From Moheibacter lacus (GTDB lineage: Bacteria; Bacteroidota; Bacteroidia; Flavobacteriales; Weeksellaceae), in NCBI RefSeq assembly GCF_014042165.1, contig NZ_JACDZE010000001.1:1510595-1574594 (forward strand): a stretch of DNA of 64,000 nucleotides, given 5' to 3'. Position numbers and translations under genes: made by a program. Each line of letters begins with the position of its first letter. Position 1 is the first letter of the stretch. Below, one piece after another: positions 10,380 to 18,316 of this stretch. The notes below the pieces were generated by a model that did no database searches, was not told the DNA's origin, and saw only the letters and a program-made list of their open reading frames with translations.

Positions 10380-11112
10380 ATGGACATTGGTAAAAACCGT
10401 TTTGGGAATTGTGGTCCTGATTTTTCTAGTCAGTTTCTCCGCCAAAAGACATGGTTGTAAACCGGTGACAGATGTGAAAATAAAAGTGGACCATGAGTCC
10501 GGAAAATTTTTTGTGAACGATAGTTTGGTGAGAAAAGTACTGGAAGGAAAACAATTTAAAGTTTCAGAAGTAGCGCTTGGCAATATGGAAGTTGATCAAG
10601 TTGAAAGCCTTCTGGACCGAAATTCATTTATAAAAAAATCAGAAGTTTTTCAAGATGTCAATGGAGAATTGAATGTGAAAATATACCAAGAAACGCCTAT
10701 AGCTCGTATTAACACTGGCGTGGATGAGTTTTATCTTTCTGAAGATTTGAACAAAATGCCGCTTTCAACCTTGCATTCGGCAGAAGTTTTAATCGTCGGA
10801 GGCAGAATAGAAGAGGAGGATTTTGAAGGGCTGAAAGACTTGACAGAATACATTTCGGCTGATAAGTTGTTGAAAAAACACATCATTGCTGTTAAAAAAG
10901 AAAAGCCAAATTCATTTATTTTGTTAGTGAACAAAGGTGATTATATCATTGAATTTGGTGAATTAAAAAATTTCGACTCAAAATTTGAGAAATTAAAGTT
11001 GTTTTATGATCAATTTCTCGGAAAAGTCGGACTCAATTATTACGAACGAATCAATCTAAGATATAATAACCAAATTGTTGCAACCAAAAGAATTAACGAT
11101 GATAAACAGTAG
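10369..11112 (+). CDS. ftsQ: FtsQ-like cell division protein
   Basis: This is a 247-residue bitopic protein between murC and ftsA, the usual place of ftsQ. One membrane helix (about residues 7-24) is followed by a periplasmic part with a POTRA-like region (about 30-100) and a beta domain. Sequence similarity in this family is weak across phyla, so the call rests on topology, size and gene order. FtsQ bridges the early and late division proteins by binding FtsL/FtsB. It overlaps murC by 11 nt and ftsA by 14 nt. Confidence 0.88.
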   Translation: MSTKWTLVKTVLGIVVLIFLVSFSAKRHGCKPVTDVKIKVDHESGKFFVNDSLVRKVLEGKQFKVSEVALGNMEVDQVESLLDRNSFIKKSEVFQDVNGELNVKIYQETPIARINTGVDEFYLSEDLNKMPLSTLHSAEVLIVGGRIEEEDFEGLKDLTEYISADKLLKKHIIAVKKEKPNSFILLVNKGDYIIEFGELKNFDSKFEKLKLFYDQFLGKVGLNYYERINLRYNNQIVATKRINDDKQ

Positions 11113-12496
11113 AGGAATAGCCGTAGGCTTGGATATAGGAACCACCAAAATAGTCGCGATGGTGGGACGCAAAAACGAACACGGAAAAATAGAAATATTA
11201 GGTGTTGGAAAAGCAAAAAGTTTGGGTGTCCACAGAGGTGTGGTCAACAACATTACCCAAACGGTTAATTCCATCAAAGAAGCGGTTGCAGAAGCTGAAG
11301 CAGCTTCCGGATACAAAATCACGGATGTTACAGTTGGAATTGCGGGGCAACATATCCGTTCTCTTCAACACAGCGATTATATCACGCGACCAAATTATGA
11401 AGATGTCATCGATGAAAATGATTTGAAAAAACTGGTGAACCAAGTTTATAAATTGGTGATGTTACCGGGCGAAGAAATCATCCATGTTTTACCACAGGAA
11501 TTCAAAGTAGACAGCGAAGGCGAAATCACGGAACCTGTAGGGATGTATGGAAGCCGTTTGGAAGCCAATTTCCATGTGGTTGTCGGACAAGTAACTTCGA
11601 TTAAAAATATCGCACGCTGTGTGAAAAATGCCGGATTGAATTTGGCAGGAATCACATTGGAGCCGATTGCTTCATCAGACGCAGCGTTAAGCAAAGAAGA
11701 AAAAGAAGCAGGTGTTGCGCTTATCGACATAGGAGGTGGAACGACTGATATTGCGATTTTTAAGGACAATATGATCCGTCATACGTCTGTCATTCCATTT
11801 GGAGGAAATGTGATTACGGAAGATATCAAAGTAGGATGTTCCATCATCGAGCGACAAGCGGAATTGTTAAAAGAGAAATTCGGTTCAGCTTGGCCGGGTG
11901 AGAACAAAGAATCTGAAATCGTTTCGATTCCGGGACTTAGAGGTCGTGATCCTAAAGAGATTTCTTTGAAACGTCTTTCTCAAATCATCCATGCAAGAGT
12001 ACAGGAGATTTTGGATCAAAGTTATTTGGAATTGAAACATTATGGTTGCGACGATCAAAAAAGAAGATTGATCGCCGGGATTGTGATGACCGGAGGTGGT
12101 TCTAAATTGAAACACATCAGACAATTGACCGAATATTTAACTGCGATGGATGTACGCATCGGGTTTTCAAACGAACACATCGTTGGTGATATGGTAGACG
12201 AACTTTCAGGTCCGGAATATGCCACTTCAGTCGGTTTGTTGATGAAAGGTTTGGAGAAATTGGAAGAAAACATGGATGAAATCTATGAAGAAGAAGTCAT
12301 GCAAGTGATGAATGGTGGAGATGAAACCATCCAAGAATCGGCTCAAGAGAAAGTTGAAGTCGAATCTTTATTGGAAAATGACAAACCGGAAATACCAAAA
12401 AAACAAACGGTACAAAAAGTGAAAAAACCAAAAGGACCATCGGTTTTTTCAAAATGGACGGATAAATTTATCCAAATGATCAATGAAACTGAATAA
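11099..12496 (+). CDS. ftsA: Cell division protein FtsA (actin-like membrane tether of FtsZ)
   Basis: FtsA is an ATP-binding actin homologue that anchors FtsZ to the membrane. I chose ATG at 11099, giving 465 residues beginning MINSRGIAVGLDIGTTK, because the phosphate-1 loop (DIGTTK) should lie about 14-20 residues from the start. A TTG 24 nt upstream would add 8 residues with no family support. Further marks are the phosphate-2 loop IGGGTTDIAIF, the 1C subdomain and the adenosine motif MTGGGSKL. The C-terminus has a charged linker and ends in an amphipathic helix (FSKWTDKFIQMINE) suited to membrane binding. It overlaps ftsQ by 14 nt. Confidence 0.96.
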   Translation: MINSRGIAVGLDIGTTKIVAMVGRKNEHGKIEILGVGKAKSLGVHRGVVNNITQTVNSIKEAVAEAEAASGYKITDVTVGIAGQHIRSLQHSDYITRPNYEDVIDENDLKKLVNQVYKLVMLPGEEIIHVLPQEFKVDSEGEITEPVGMYGSRLEANFHVVVGQVTSIKNIARCVKNAGLNLAGITLEPIASSDAALSKEEKEAGVALIDIGGGTTDIAIFKDNMIRHTSVIPFGGNVITEDIKVGCSIIERQAELLKEKFGSAWPGENKESEIVSIPGLRGRDPKEISLKRLSQIIHARVQEILDQSYLELKHYGCDDQKRRLIAGIVMTGGGSKLKHIRQLTEYLTAMDVRIGFSNEHIVGDMVDELSGPEYATSVGLLMKGLEKLEENMDEIYEEEVMQVMNGGDETIQESAQEKVEVESLLENDKPEIPKKQTVQKVKKPKGPSVFSKWTDKFIQMINETE

Positions 12497-12523
12497 TTAA
12501 AACTGAACCAAAAAATTATAGAT

Positions 12524-14266
12524 ATGAGTAGCGGAGATTTTATGTTTGACTTACCCAAACAACGTTCATCATCCATCAAGGTGATCGGCGTAGGAGGTGG
12601 CGGAAGCAACGCGGTCAATCACATGTATCAGCAAGGAATAGAAGGAGTGGATTTTGTGGTTTGCAATACAGATGCGCAAGCTTTAAACAATAGTCCAGTT
12701 CCAAATCGCATCCAATTGGGGCAATCCACAACTGAAGGAATGGGCGCCGGAGCCAATCCTGAAGTAGGTGAACAAGCCGCTCTTGAAAGCATAGATGACA
12801 TCAAAAAGTTTTTGGATGCCAACACCAAAATGGTTTTCATCACAGCCGGAATGGGCGGTGGAACCGGAACAGGTGCAGCTCCAATTATCGCGGGAATATC
12901 CAAAGAAATGGGCATTTTAACGGTGGGAATCGTGACAGCTCCTTTTTATTTTGAAGGAAATATGCGATTGGAACAGGCGGAAAGAGGAATTGAAAAATTG
13001 CAAAAAAATGTCGATTCCTTGATCGTCATTAACAATGATAAGCTTCGCGAATTATATGGAAACCTTGGTTACAAAGCGAGTTTTGCAAAAGCCGACGAGG
13101 TTTTGACAACAGCCGCAAAAGGAATTGCCGAAGTGATTTCCAAACACTATGCGACCAATATCGATTTACGTGATGCCAGAACTGTTTTGGCAGATTCGGG
13201 AACTGCCATCATGGGAACCGGAACTGCAAGTGGCGAAAGCAAAGCGAAAGAAGCGATCAATTCAGCATTAGATTCTCCATTGTTGAACAATAATAAAATT
13301 ACCGGTGCTCAAAATGTTTTGTTGCTCATCGTTTCCGGTGAAAATGAAGTGACAATGGACGAAATCGGAATCATCAACGAACATATCCAATCTGAAGCCG
13401 GAAACCATGCCAACATCATCATGGGAGTAGGGGAAGATTTATCACTTGGTGATAAAATCAGCGTTACGGTTGTGGCAACGGGTTTTCCGATGGAAGATCA
13501 GGTTTTTACCGGTCGTGAAGAAGAAAAAGTATTTCATCGACTAGAAGAAGAACAACCTTTGGTTCAAAAACTTTCCAGCGAAACACCTTTTCCAGTTCGC
13601 GTAAAGAAAATGGTGGAGGAAGAAATTCCCGAAAAAAAAGTAAAAGTTGAAGAAAAACCCCAAGAAATCAAATTCTTTCTTGAAGATACAGAGGAGAAAC
13701 CTCAAGTGAAAGAAGTGGAAGAAAGTTGGGAACCTCAATTGAAAAAAGATGTTCAACAGCCTTTGTTTACGGAGGAAATTGAAAAAAAGGAGGAGCGAAT
13801 CCAATATCAATTTGAAGAAGAAAAAGTTGAATTTCAAGCTGAGGAAATCGAAGAAGAAGATGAAACTCCTCAAACCATGATGTTTACTTTGGATGATGAT
13901 TTTGAGGAGGAAACAATTCAGTTTCAAAAACCGATGACATCCACCCAAACGGCTCAACCTGAGGTGAAAAAGGAAGTGGTAAAAGAAGTGGAAGAAAATG
14001 ATCCTTTTGACGCACCTATTTCTCAATCTCTTTCTCAAGCGATCGAAGAACGCAGAGCGAGATTGAAACAATTCAACTATAAATTCAAAAATACGTTGCA
14101 AAATAAATCCCTGGACGAAGTGGAAAACATTCCGGCTTATAAAAGACAAGGATTGAATTTGAGTGAAAGGGAGGACAATGCACCTTCAGATTTCATCATT
14201 ACAAAAGACAGCAACAACGAAACGAAAATAAGACCGAACAATTTCCTACATGATAATGTTGATTAA
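12524..14266 (+). CDS. ftsZ: Cell division GTPase FtsZ with long acidic linker
   Basis: FtsZ is the tubulin-like GTPase that forms the Z ring. The GTPase core (about 15-330) has GGGGSNA near 24, the tubulin signature GGGTGTG at 111-117 and the T7-loop residues NIDLRD at 212-217. The 580-residue chain is much longer than the roughly 383 residues of the E. coli protein. Residues about 335-560 form a low-complexity linker rich in Glu, Lys and Gln, and the last 15 residues (ending FLHDNVD) look like a conserved C-terminal peptide for FtsA or other partners. A 27-nt gap separates it from ftsA, and a strong terminator follows 28 nt after the stop. Confidence 0.97.
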   Translation: MSSGDFMFDLPKQRSSSIKVIGVGGGGSNAVNHMYQQGIEGVDFVVCNTDAQALNNSPVPNRIQLGQSTTEGMGAGANPEVGEQAALESIDDIKKFLDANTKMVFITAGMGGGTGTGAAPIIAGISKEMGILTVGIVTAPFYFEGNMRLEQAERGIEKLQKNVDSLIVINNDKLRELYGNLGYKASFAKADEVLTTAAKGIAEVISKHYATNIDLRDARTVLADSGTAIMGTGTASGESKAKEAINSALDSPLLNNNKITGAQNVLLLIVSGENEVTMDEIGIINEHIQSEAGNHANIIMGVGEDLSLGDKISVTVVATGFPMEDQVFTGREEEKVFHRLEEEQPLVQKLSSETPFPVRVKKMVEEEIPEKKVKVEEKPQEIKFFLEDTEEKPQVKEVEESWEPQLKKDVQQPLFTEEIEKKEERIQYQFEEEKVEFQAEEIEEEDETPQTMMFTLDDDFEEETIQFQKPMTSTQTAQPEVKKEVVKEVEENDPFDAPISQSLSQAIEERRARLKQFNYKFKNTLQNKSLDEVENIPAYKRQGLNLSEREDNAPSDFIITKDSNNETKIRPNNFLHDNVD

Positions 14267-14294
14267 TTTGATTGGTTGAAAGGTTGGTTAAATT

Positions 14295-14322
14295 TTGCCC
14301 TTGGAAACAAGGGCAATTTTTT
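14295..14322 (+). terminator. Intrinsic terminator of the dcw operon
   Basis: A perfect 9-bp stem TTGCCCTTG/CAAGGGCAA encloses a GAAA tetraloop and is followed by six T. It lies 28 nt after the ftsZ stop and ends the plus-strand operon. Confidence 0.9.
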
Positions 14323-14336
14323 ATGTAATTTTTGGT

Positions 14337-14807
14337 TTATCTCTCCAAAATCCCCTTTAAATCCGCAGGCGAATAATCCACCGACTTCAACGTCTTATCA
14401 TCACCTTTACGGAAAACCAAAAACAGTCCATCGACTTCTTTGAAATAACTTTTTGTTCCGTCTTTTTCCAGATAGTGTTTCATCGTGGCTTCTGCTTCTT
14501 CAACAGTATTGCAGGCTTTGCTCATGTTGGAACGCTGGACTTCGTCAAAGAGTTCGGAGAATTTATCTTTTAATCCAAATTCGAGAATCGCACCGGACAA
14601 AACGTATTGGATATCACAAAGCGCATCGGCAATTTCCACGATGTCTTTGTCTTTGATCGCTTGTTCCAATTCTTCTAATTCTTCTGCGATTAAAGACACA
14701 CGCAATTTGCATCTTGCTTCGGATGGAATTTGAGGCGATTCTAAAATTGGATGTTGAAAGGTTTTGTGGAATTCGGCTACTGAAGTTAAACTTTTTGGGT
14801 CTTGCAT
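14337..14807 (-). CDS. MazG/PRA-PH-type nucleotide pyrophosphohydrolase family protein
   Basis: This protein of about 156 residues is of the all-alpha NTP pyrophosphohydrolase type. The metal-binding pattern is visible as EELEELEQAIKDKD followed about 10 residues later by EIADALCDIQYV, the ExxE...ExxD arrangement of MazG-like and phosphoribosyl-ATP pyrophosphohydrolase-like enzymes. Such enzymes hydrolyse NTPs or dNTPs to monophosphates; the substrate cannot be told from sequence. I chose the ATG at 14807 (MQDPKS) over a TTG 21 nt upstream, because a good promoter ends just before it. It stands alone on the minus strand, tail to tail with ftsZ. Confidence 0.8.
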   Translation of the reverse strand: MQDPKSLTSVAEFHKTFQHPILESPQIPSEARCKLRVSLIAEELEELEQAIKDKDIVEIADALCDIQYVLSGAILEFGLKDKFSELFDEVQRSNMSKACNTVEEAEATMKHYLEKDGTKSYFKEVDGLFLVFRKGDDKTLKSVDYSPADLKGILER

Positions 14808-14825
14808 TTTTATAAAATTGAAGTA

Positions 14826-14855
14826 CAAAAATAATTGGATTTACCATTTTACAAA
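14826..14855 (-). promoter_or_regulatory. Flavobacterial-type promoter for the pyrophosphohydrolase gene
   Basis: Read on the minus strand, TTTG (14852-14855) is followed after 18 nt by TATTTTTG (14826-14833), an exact fit to the flavobacterial TTTG/TAnnTTTG promoter. The expected transcript start leaves a leader of roughly 12 nt before the ATG at 14807. Confidence 0.65.
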
Positions 14856-14856
14856 C

Positions 14857-14893
14857 CACAAAGTTCACAAAGATTTACACAAAGAGCACAAAG
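14857..14893. repeat. Four CACAAAG direct repeats
   Basis: CACAAAG occurs at 14857, 14866, 14878 and 14887, spacing 9, 12 and 9 bp. It lies directly upstream of the pyrophosphohydrolase promoter and downstream of the sucC terminator. Similar short iterated words occur between genes in many Bacteroidota genomes; no function is known to me. Confidence 0.7.
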
Positions 14894-14901
14894 TTATCCA
14901 A

Positions 14902-14931
14902 CAAAAAAGAGGACTCAAACTGAATCCTCTT
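14902..14931 (-). terminator. Intrinsic terminator of sucC
   Basis: On the minus strand a 7-bp stem AAGAGGA/TCCTCTT with an 11-nt loop is followed by a T run (complement of the A run at 14903-14908). It lies 36 nt after the sucC stop. Confidence 0.8.
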
Positions 14932-14966
14932 GCTTTATATTTTTTACATTGTACTTTATACAATTT

Positions 14967-16160
14967 TTACGCGACTACTTCTTTTACACGATCAGCTGCC
15001 TCTTGTAAAGTAATGGCTGAAAGTACTTTCAATCCTGAATCGTCGATCATTTGTTTGGCGATTTCAGCATTGGTTCCTTGAAGTCTTACGATGATCGGAA
15101 CTTGGATCGCATCGCCCATGTTTTTATATGCATCCAGGATACCTTGTGCCACACGGTCACAACGAACGATTCCACCAAAAATATTCACCAAAATCGCTTT
15201 TACATTTTGGTCTTTTAAGATGATTCTAAATGCTTTTTCAACGCGTTCTGCGTCAGCCGTTCCTCCTACATCTAAGAAGTTTGCTGGGTTTCCACCTGAC
15301 AATTTGATGATGTCCATCGTCGCCATCGCTAATCCGGCTCCGTTTACCATACATCCTACGTTTCCGTCCAATTTCACGAAATTCAAACCTGCATCTCCTG
15401 CTTCTACTTCCGTAGCATCTTCTTCTCTTGTATCTCTTAAAGCAGCCAAATCCGGATGACGGAAAAGCGCATTGTCGTCAAGCGTTACTTTGGCGTCAAC
15501 CGCCATGATTTGGTTATCTGAAGTTTTCAAAACCGGATTGATTTCAAACAAAGAAGCATCGATTCCTACAAAAGCTTTGTAAAGTGCATCGATGAATTTC
15601 ACACCATCTTTAAAAGCCGCACCGCTCAATCCCAGATTGAAAGCGATTTTACGGGCTTGGAATCCTTGTAATCCAACTGCTGGATCTACTTCTTCCAAAA
15701 ATATTTTTTCCGGAGTTTCTTCTGCAACGGTCTCGATGTCCATTCCACCTTCAGTTGAATACATGATCATGTTCACACCTTTTGCACGGTTTAGCAAAAC
15801 CGAAACATAGAATTCTTCCGTTTCTGTTTCTCCTGGATAATATACATCCTCTGCGATCAAAACCTGGTGTACTTTTTTACCTTCAGCAGAAGTCTGAGGT
15901 GTTACCAACTGCATCCCGATGATGTTCTGGGCATTTTCTTTCAGTTTGTCCAAGTTGGGAGAGAATTTTACTCCGCCTCCTTTTCCACGGCCTCCGGCAT
16001 GAACTTGGGCTTTTACGACCCAACCTTCATTTCCGTTCAATTCCGTCATTTTTTTGGCAGCCTCAACTGCTTCGTCAGGCGTGGAAGCGACGATTCCTCT
16101 TTGGATTTTAACACCGTATTTACTTAAGATTTCTTTTCCTTGGTATTCGTGAAGATTCAT
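14967..16160 (-). CDS. sucC: Succinyl-CoA synthetase (ADP-forming) beta subunit
   Basis: SucC is the nucleotide- and substrate-binding subunit of succinate-CoA ligase in the TCA cycle. The 397-residue protein starts MNLHEYQGKEIL, the near-invariant family N-terminus, which fixes the start at 16160 rather than 24 nt further out. An ATP-grasp domain (about 1-240) contains KAQVHAGGRGKGGGVK, and the C-terminal flavodoxin-like domain contains NGAGLAMATMD and the glycine loop FGGIVRCD. Length is normal. The partner sucD is not next to it here. A TACTTTTG promoter element lies about 22 nt upstream. Confidence 0.97.
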   Translation of the reverse strand: MNLHEYQGKEILSKYGVKIQRGIVASTPDEAVEAAKKMTELNGNEGWVVKAQVHAGGRGKGGGVKFSPNLDKLKENAQNIIGMQLVTPQTSAEGKKVHQVLIAEDVYYPGETETEEFYVSVLLNRAKGVNMIMYSTEGGMDIETVAEETPEKIFLEEVDPAVGLQGFQARKIAFNLGLSGAAFKDGVKFIDALYKAFVGIDASLFEINPVLKTSDNQIMAVDAKVTLDDNALFRHPDLAALRDTREEDATEVEAGDAGLNFVKLDGNVGCMVNGAGLAMATMDIIKLSGGNPANFLDVGGTADAERVEKAFRIILKDQNVKAILVNIFGGIVRCDRVAQGILDAYKNMGDAIQVPIIVRLQGTNAEIAKQMIDDSGLKVLSAITLQEAADRVKEVVA

Positions 16161-16181
16161 TTGAAAAAATTTTGTTGTAGG

Positions 16182-16189
16182 CAAAAGTA
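16182..16189 (-). promoter_or_regulatory. Probable -7 promoter element of sucC
   Basis: On the minus strand TACTTTTG matches TAnnTTTG exactly and lies about 22 nt before the sucC ATG. The -33 element is weak (TTCG at a suitable distance). Confidence 0.45.
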
Positions 16190-16244
16190 AGCATTCTGCC
16201 GAATTTTATCGTCTTAATTTGAATTGATTTTGGTCAGGGAAAAT

Positions 16245-17063
16245 TTATTCGAAATATTCAATCTCTCTTTCATAAATCATGTTTAATTTCCCGTTGGTCG
16301 AACTCTTTTGTGTAATCCAATTTCCATGTGCGTCATAGACATAGTTGTAAATGGTTTCATTTACATTACCGGTCTTCTCATTAATATATTTGGCTAAAAT
16401 GACATTGTTATTTTCATCATATTGACTTTCTATTTTTTGGGATATCGTATCTCTACGAATCTTTATGACCTCCATTTGATTTTTTTTATTGTATTCAAAG
16501 TTTCTTATTTCATTTCCTTTGATTACGTATCTCTTCATTTTTGAAAGTTGATTTTTAGCATTATAATTGAATTGAATCCAAATCAGGGTATCGCCAGATA
16601 TTGATTTTTTAAACTTTTCGATTTCATTTCCTCTAGCATCATATCGTATTGTTTCCGTTGCGGTCAATTCATCTTTATCATTAAAATATTGGTTTTCTAT
16701 TTGTCTTCTTTTATGCTTAGAAACCCAATATTCATTCCGAACAGGATTGTCCCAAAAATCAAAACCTTTTATTGGTGAATTGTTTCCGTCAAATTGATAT
16801 ATAGACTTTTTGGATAATTTTCCTTCGGTGTCATAATGCTGTTTTTCAATCAAAGAACCAAATCGGTTGTAAATTTCAATGTTAAAAAGATAATTAGTTA
16901 GAATTTCTTCACGGTTTAATTCCTCACGGTTTCCTTGAACATAAAGGGCTGTTGTTATTTTTTTGATTTTGGGTGAATTAGCATTCAAATCCTTTTTTAA
17001 AGCGGAACAAGAATGAATTGAAATGAGCACTATAAATAAGTATAGAAAATTAATGTTTTTCAT
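16245..17063 (-). CDS. Unknown lipoprotein with YD/RHS-like repeats
   Basis: This 272-residue predicted lipoprotein has a hydrophobic signal and a lipobox ending at Cys19 (SIHSCS), so it should be anchored in the envelope. The mature part has repeated segments of the type Y-D-x-x-G/N-N (YDTEGKLSKK, YDARGNEIEKF, YDENNNVILAK, VYDAHGNWITQK), resembling the short YD repeats of RHS-type proteins and of many Bacteroidota surface lipoproteins. I do not recognise a specific function. It lies between sucC and an unknown membrane protein in an AT-rich stretch that looks accessory. Confidence 0.6.
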   Translation of the reverse strand: MKNINFLYLFIVLISIHSCSALKKDLNANSPKIKKITTALYVQGNREELNREEILTNYLFNIEIYNRFGSLIEKQHYDTEGKLSKKSIYQFDGNNSPIKGFDFWDNPVRNEYWVSKHKRRQIENQYFNDKDELTATETIRYDARGNEIEKFKKSISGDTLIWIQFNYNAKNQLSKMKRYVIKGNEIRNFEYNKKNQMEVIKIRRDTISQKIESQYDENNNVILAKYINEKTGNVNETIYNYVYDAHGNWITQKSSTNGKLNMIYEREIEYFE

Positions 17064-17093
17064 GAAATTATATATTATTTGAGAAAATTATCC

Positions 17094-17480
17094 TTACATC
17101 TTTTCAACTTTTTCATCTATTTTTTGAAACCATTTCATCATGAAGTCCAATCCAAACCCCATGAGGATCGCAAGTATTAGCCCTGTTATGATAAAATCAA
17201 ATACCATATCCTTTTTTCTGATGGTCATCCAAATGATTTCAATTAGAATAAAAAATAGGAAATACACAATCGATGAATGGATTTGAAACTTTGGAAATTT
17301 AGCGTAAAACCAAATGTAAAAAATACAAAGAATAATGGAAGGAACTACAAATACTGATAAATACAAATAAACATAACCATAAAAAATGATAGAAATTCCT
17401 TCGCCGAAAATTATCATCAATTGAACAAGAAGGAATATAAATGAATAAATGATAACAGCAAAGTATTTAAGTATGCCCAT
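17094..17480 (-). CDS. Unknown small integral membrane protein
   Basis: About 128 residues with four hydrophobic helices, starting MGILKYFAVII at 17480; a more distant in-frame start at 17540 would add 20 residues and is less likely. The sequence is rich in Ile, Phe and Tyr and ends in a short charged tail (KIDEKVEKM). No family is recognised. It sits 30 nt upstream of the YD-repeat lipoprotein on the same strand, so the two may be cotranscribed. It is clearly AT-rich even for this genome. Confidence 0.5.
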   Translation of the reverse strand: MGILKYFAVIIYSFIFLLVQLMIIFGEGISIIFYGYVYLYLSVFVVPSIILCIFYIWFYAKFPKFQIHSSIVYFLFFILIEIIWMTIRKKDMVFDFIITGLILAILMGFGLDFMMKWFQKIDEKVEKM

Positions 17481-17548
17481 TATTGAATTAATTCTAAGGA
17501 TTTTAAGTTTTAGAATCAAAAGATATAAAATTCCTAACAATGCATTTT

Positions 17549-18238
17549 TTATTTAGACAAACCCACCAAAAACCGAAACCCTACGCCTCGTATACTTTCG
17601 ATCTGTACCGCATCATCTTCCACCAAATATTTCCTGAGTCGGCTGATGAATACATCCAAACTCCGGCCGGAAAAGAAATCGGATTCTTCCCAAAGATGGT
17701 TCAGCACTTCTTCGCGTTTGATGATCCTGTCCCGGTGTTGATAAAGAAAACTAAGAAGTTGTGCTTCTTTTTCGGTGAGGTTTCGTTCCGACTTTTCGGT
17801 TTTAAGCAACAAATTTTCCGGTTCAAATCGGAATTTACCAAAAGAATAGGTAGTCAATTTGGGCGATTCAACTTTTGACTTGCGTTTCAATATATTTTGA
17901 ATACGAAGGATCAATTCATCCGCATCAAAAGGTTTTGTGATATAATCATCTGCTCCTAGCTTCAATCCGGTTAAAACATCCTCTTTCATCTTTCTGGCAG
18001 TTACAAAAAGAAAAGGCAAATCGGGATGCGACTTTTGGAGTTTTTCTGCCAATGTAAATCCGTCTTCCTGTGGCATCATCACATCGAGAATTAACAAATC
18101 ATATGTATTTTGTTTCAATTCTTCTCGGGCTTCGACGCCATTGAAAACCCGATGCGCTTGAAATTGATTCAAAACCAAATACTGTTGGAGCAAATTCCCC
18201 AAATCCAAATCGTCCTCGACTATCAGAATTTTTATCAT
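17549..18238 (-). CDS. OmpR/PhoB-family response regulator
   Basis: The 229-residue protein has a receiver domain (1-118) with acidic pocket E8-D9-D10, phospho-acceptor Asp52 (LILDVMMP), Thr80 and Lys102. A winged-helix DNA-binding domain (about 128-229) follows, with the family pattern LTEKEAQLLSFL and RSLDVFISRLRKYL. Proteins of this type bind direct repeats spaced 10-11 bp. It lies 78 nt downstream of the histidine kinase on the same strand and is its likely partner. It resembles RprY-type regulators of Bacteroidota in size and layout, but I cannot prove that identity. Possible target boxes lie at 19739-19767. Confidence 0.93.
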   Translation of the reverse strand: MIKILIVEDDLDLGNLLQQYLVLNQFQAHRVFNGVEAREELKQNTYDLLILDVMMPQEDGFTLAEKLQKSHPDLPFLFVTARKMKEDVLTGLKLGADDYITKPFDADELILRIQNILKRKSKVESPKLTTYSFGKFRFEPENLLLKTEKSERNLTEKEAQLLSFLYQHRDRIIKREEVLNHLWEESDFFSGRSLDVFISRLRKYLVEDDAVQIESIRGVGFRFLVGLSK

Positions 18239-18273
18239 TTTTTTATTCGTTTTGCGAAGTTCGAAGCTCGAAA

Positions 18274-18311
18274 TTCGTAAATCTAACTTCGTAAATCGTC
18301 TTTCGTAAATC
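18274..18311. repeat. Three 14-bp tandem units with core TTCGTAAATC
   Basis: TTCGTAAATC occurs at 18274, 18288 and 18302, an exact 14-bp period, in the 78-nt gap between the kinase and regulator genes. No function is known; it resembles short dispersed words common between flavobacterial genes. Confidence 0.7.
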
Positions 18312-18316
18312 GTACA

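Noticed and set aside
13541-14149. Open frame of about 200 codons on the minus strand within ftsZ
   Set aside because: It is a shadow of the Glu/Lys-rich linker: its product is almost only Phe, Leu and Arg, with no start signal or homology.
14857-14893. CRISPR-like array
   Set aside because: The repeated word is only 7 bp and the spacers are 2-5 bp, far below CRISPR dimensions; no cas genes are in the window.
17540-17878. Plus-strand open frame of 112 codons over the end of the response regulator
   Set aside because: The regulator is complete with all family residues in that region; the plus frame is a shadow.
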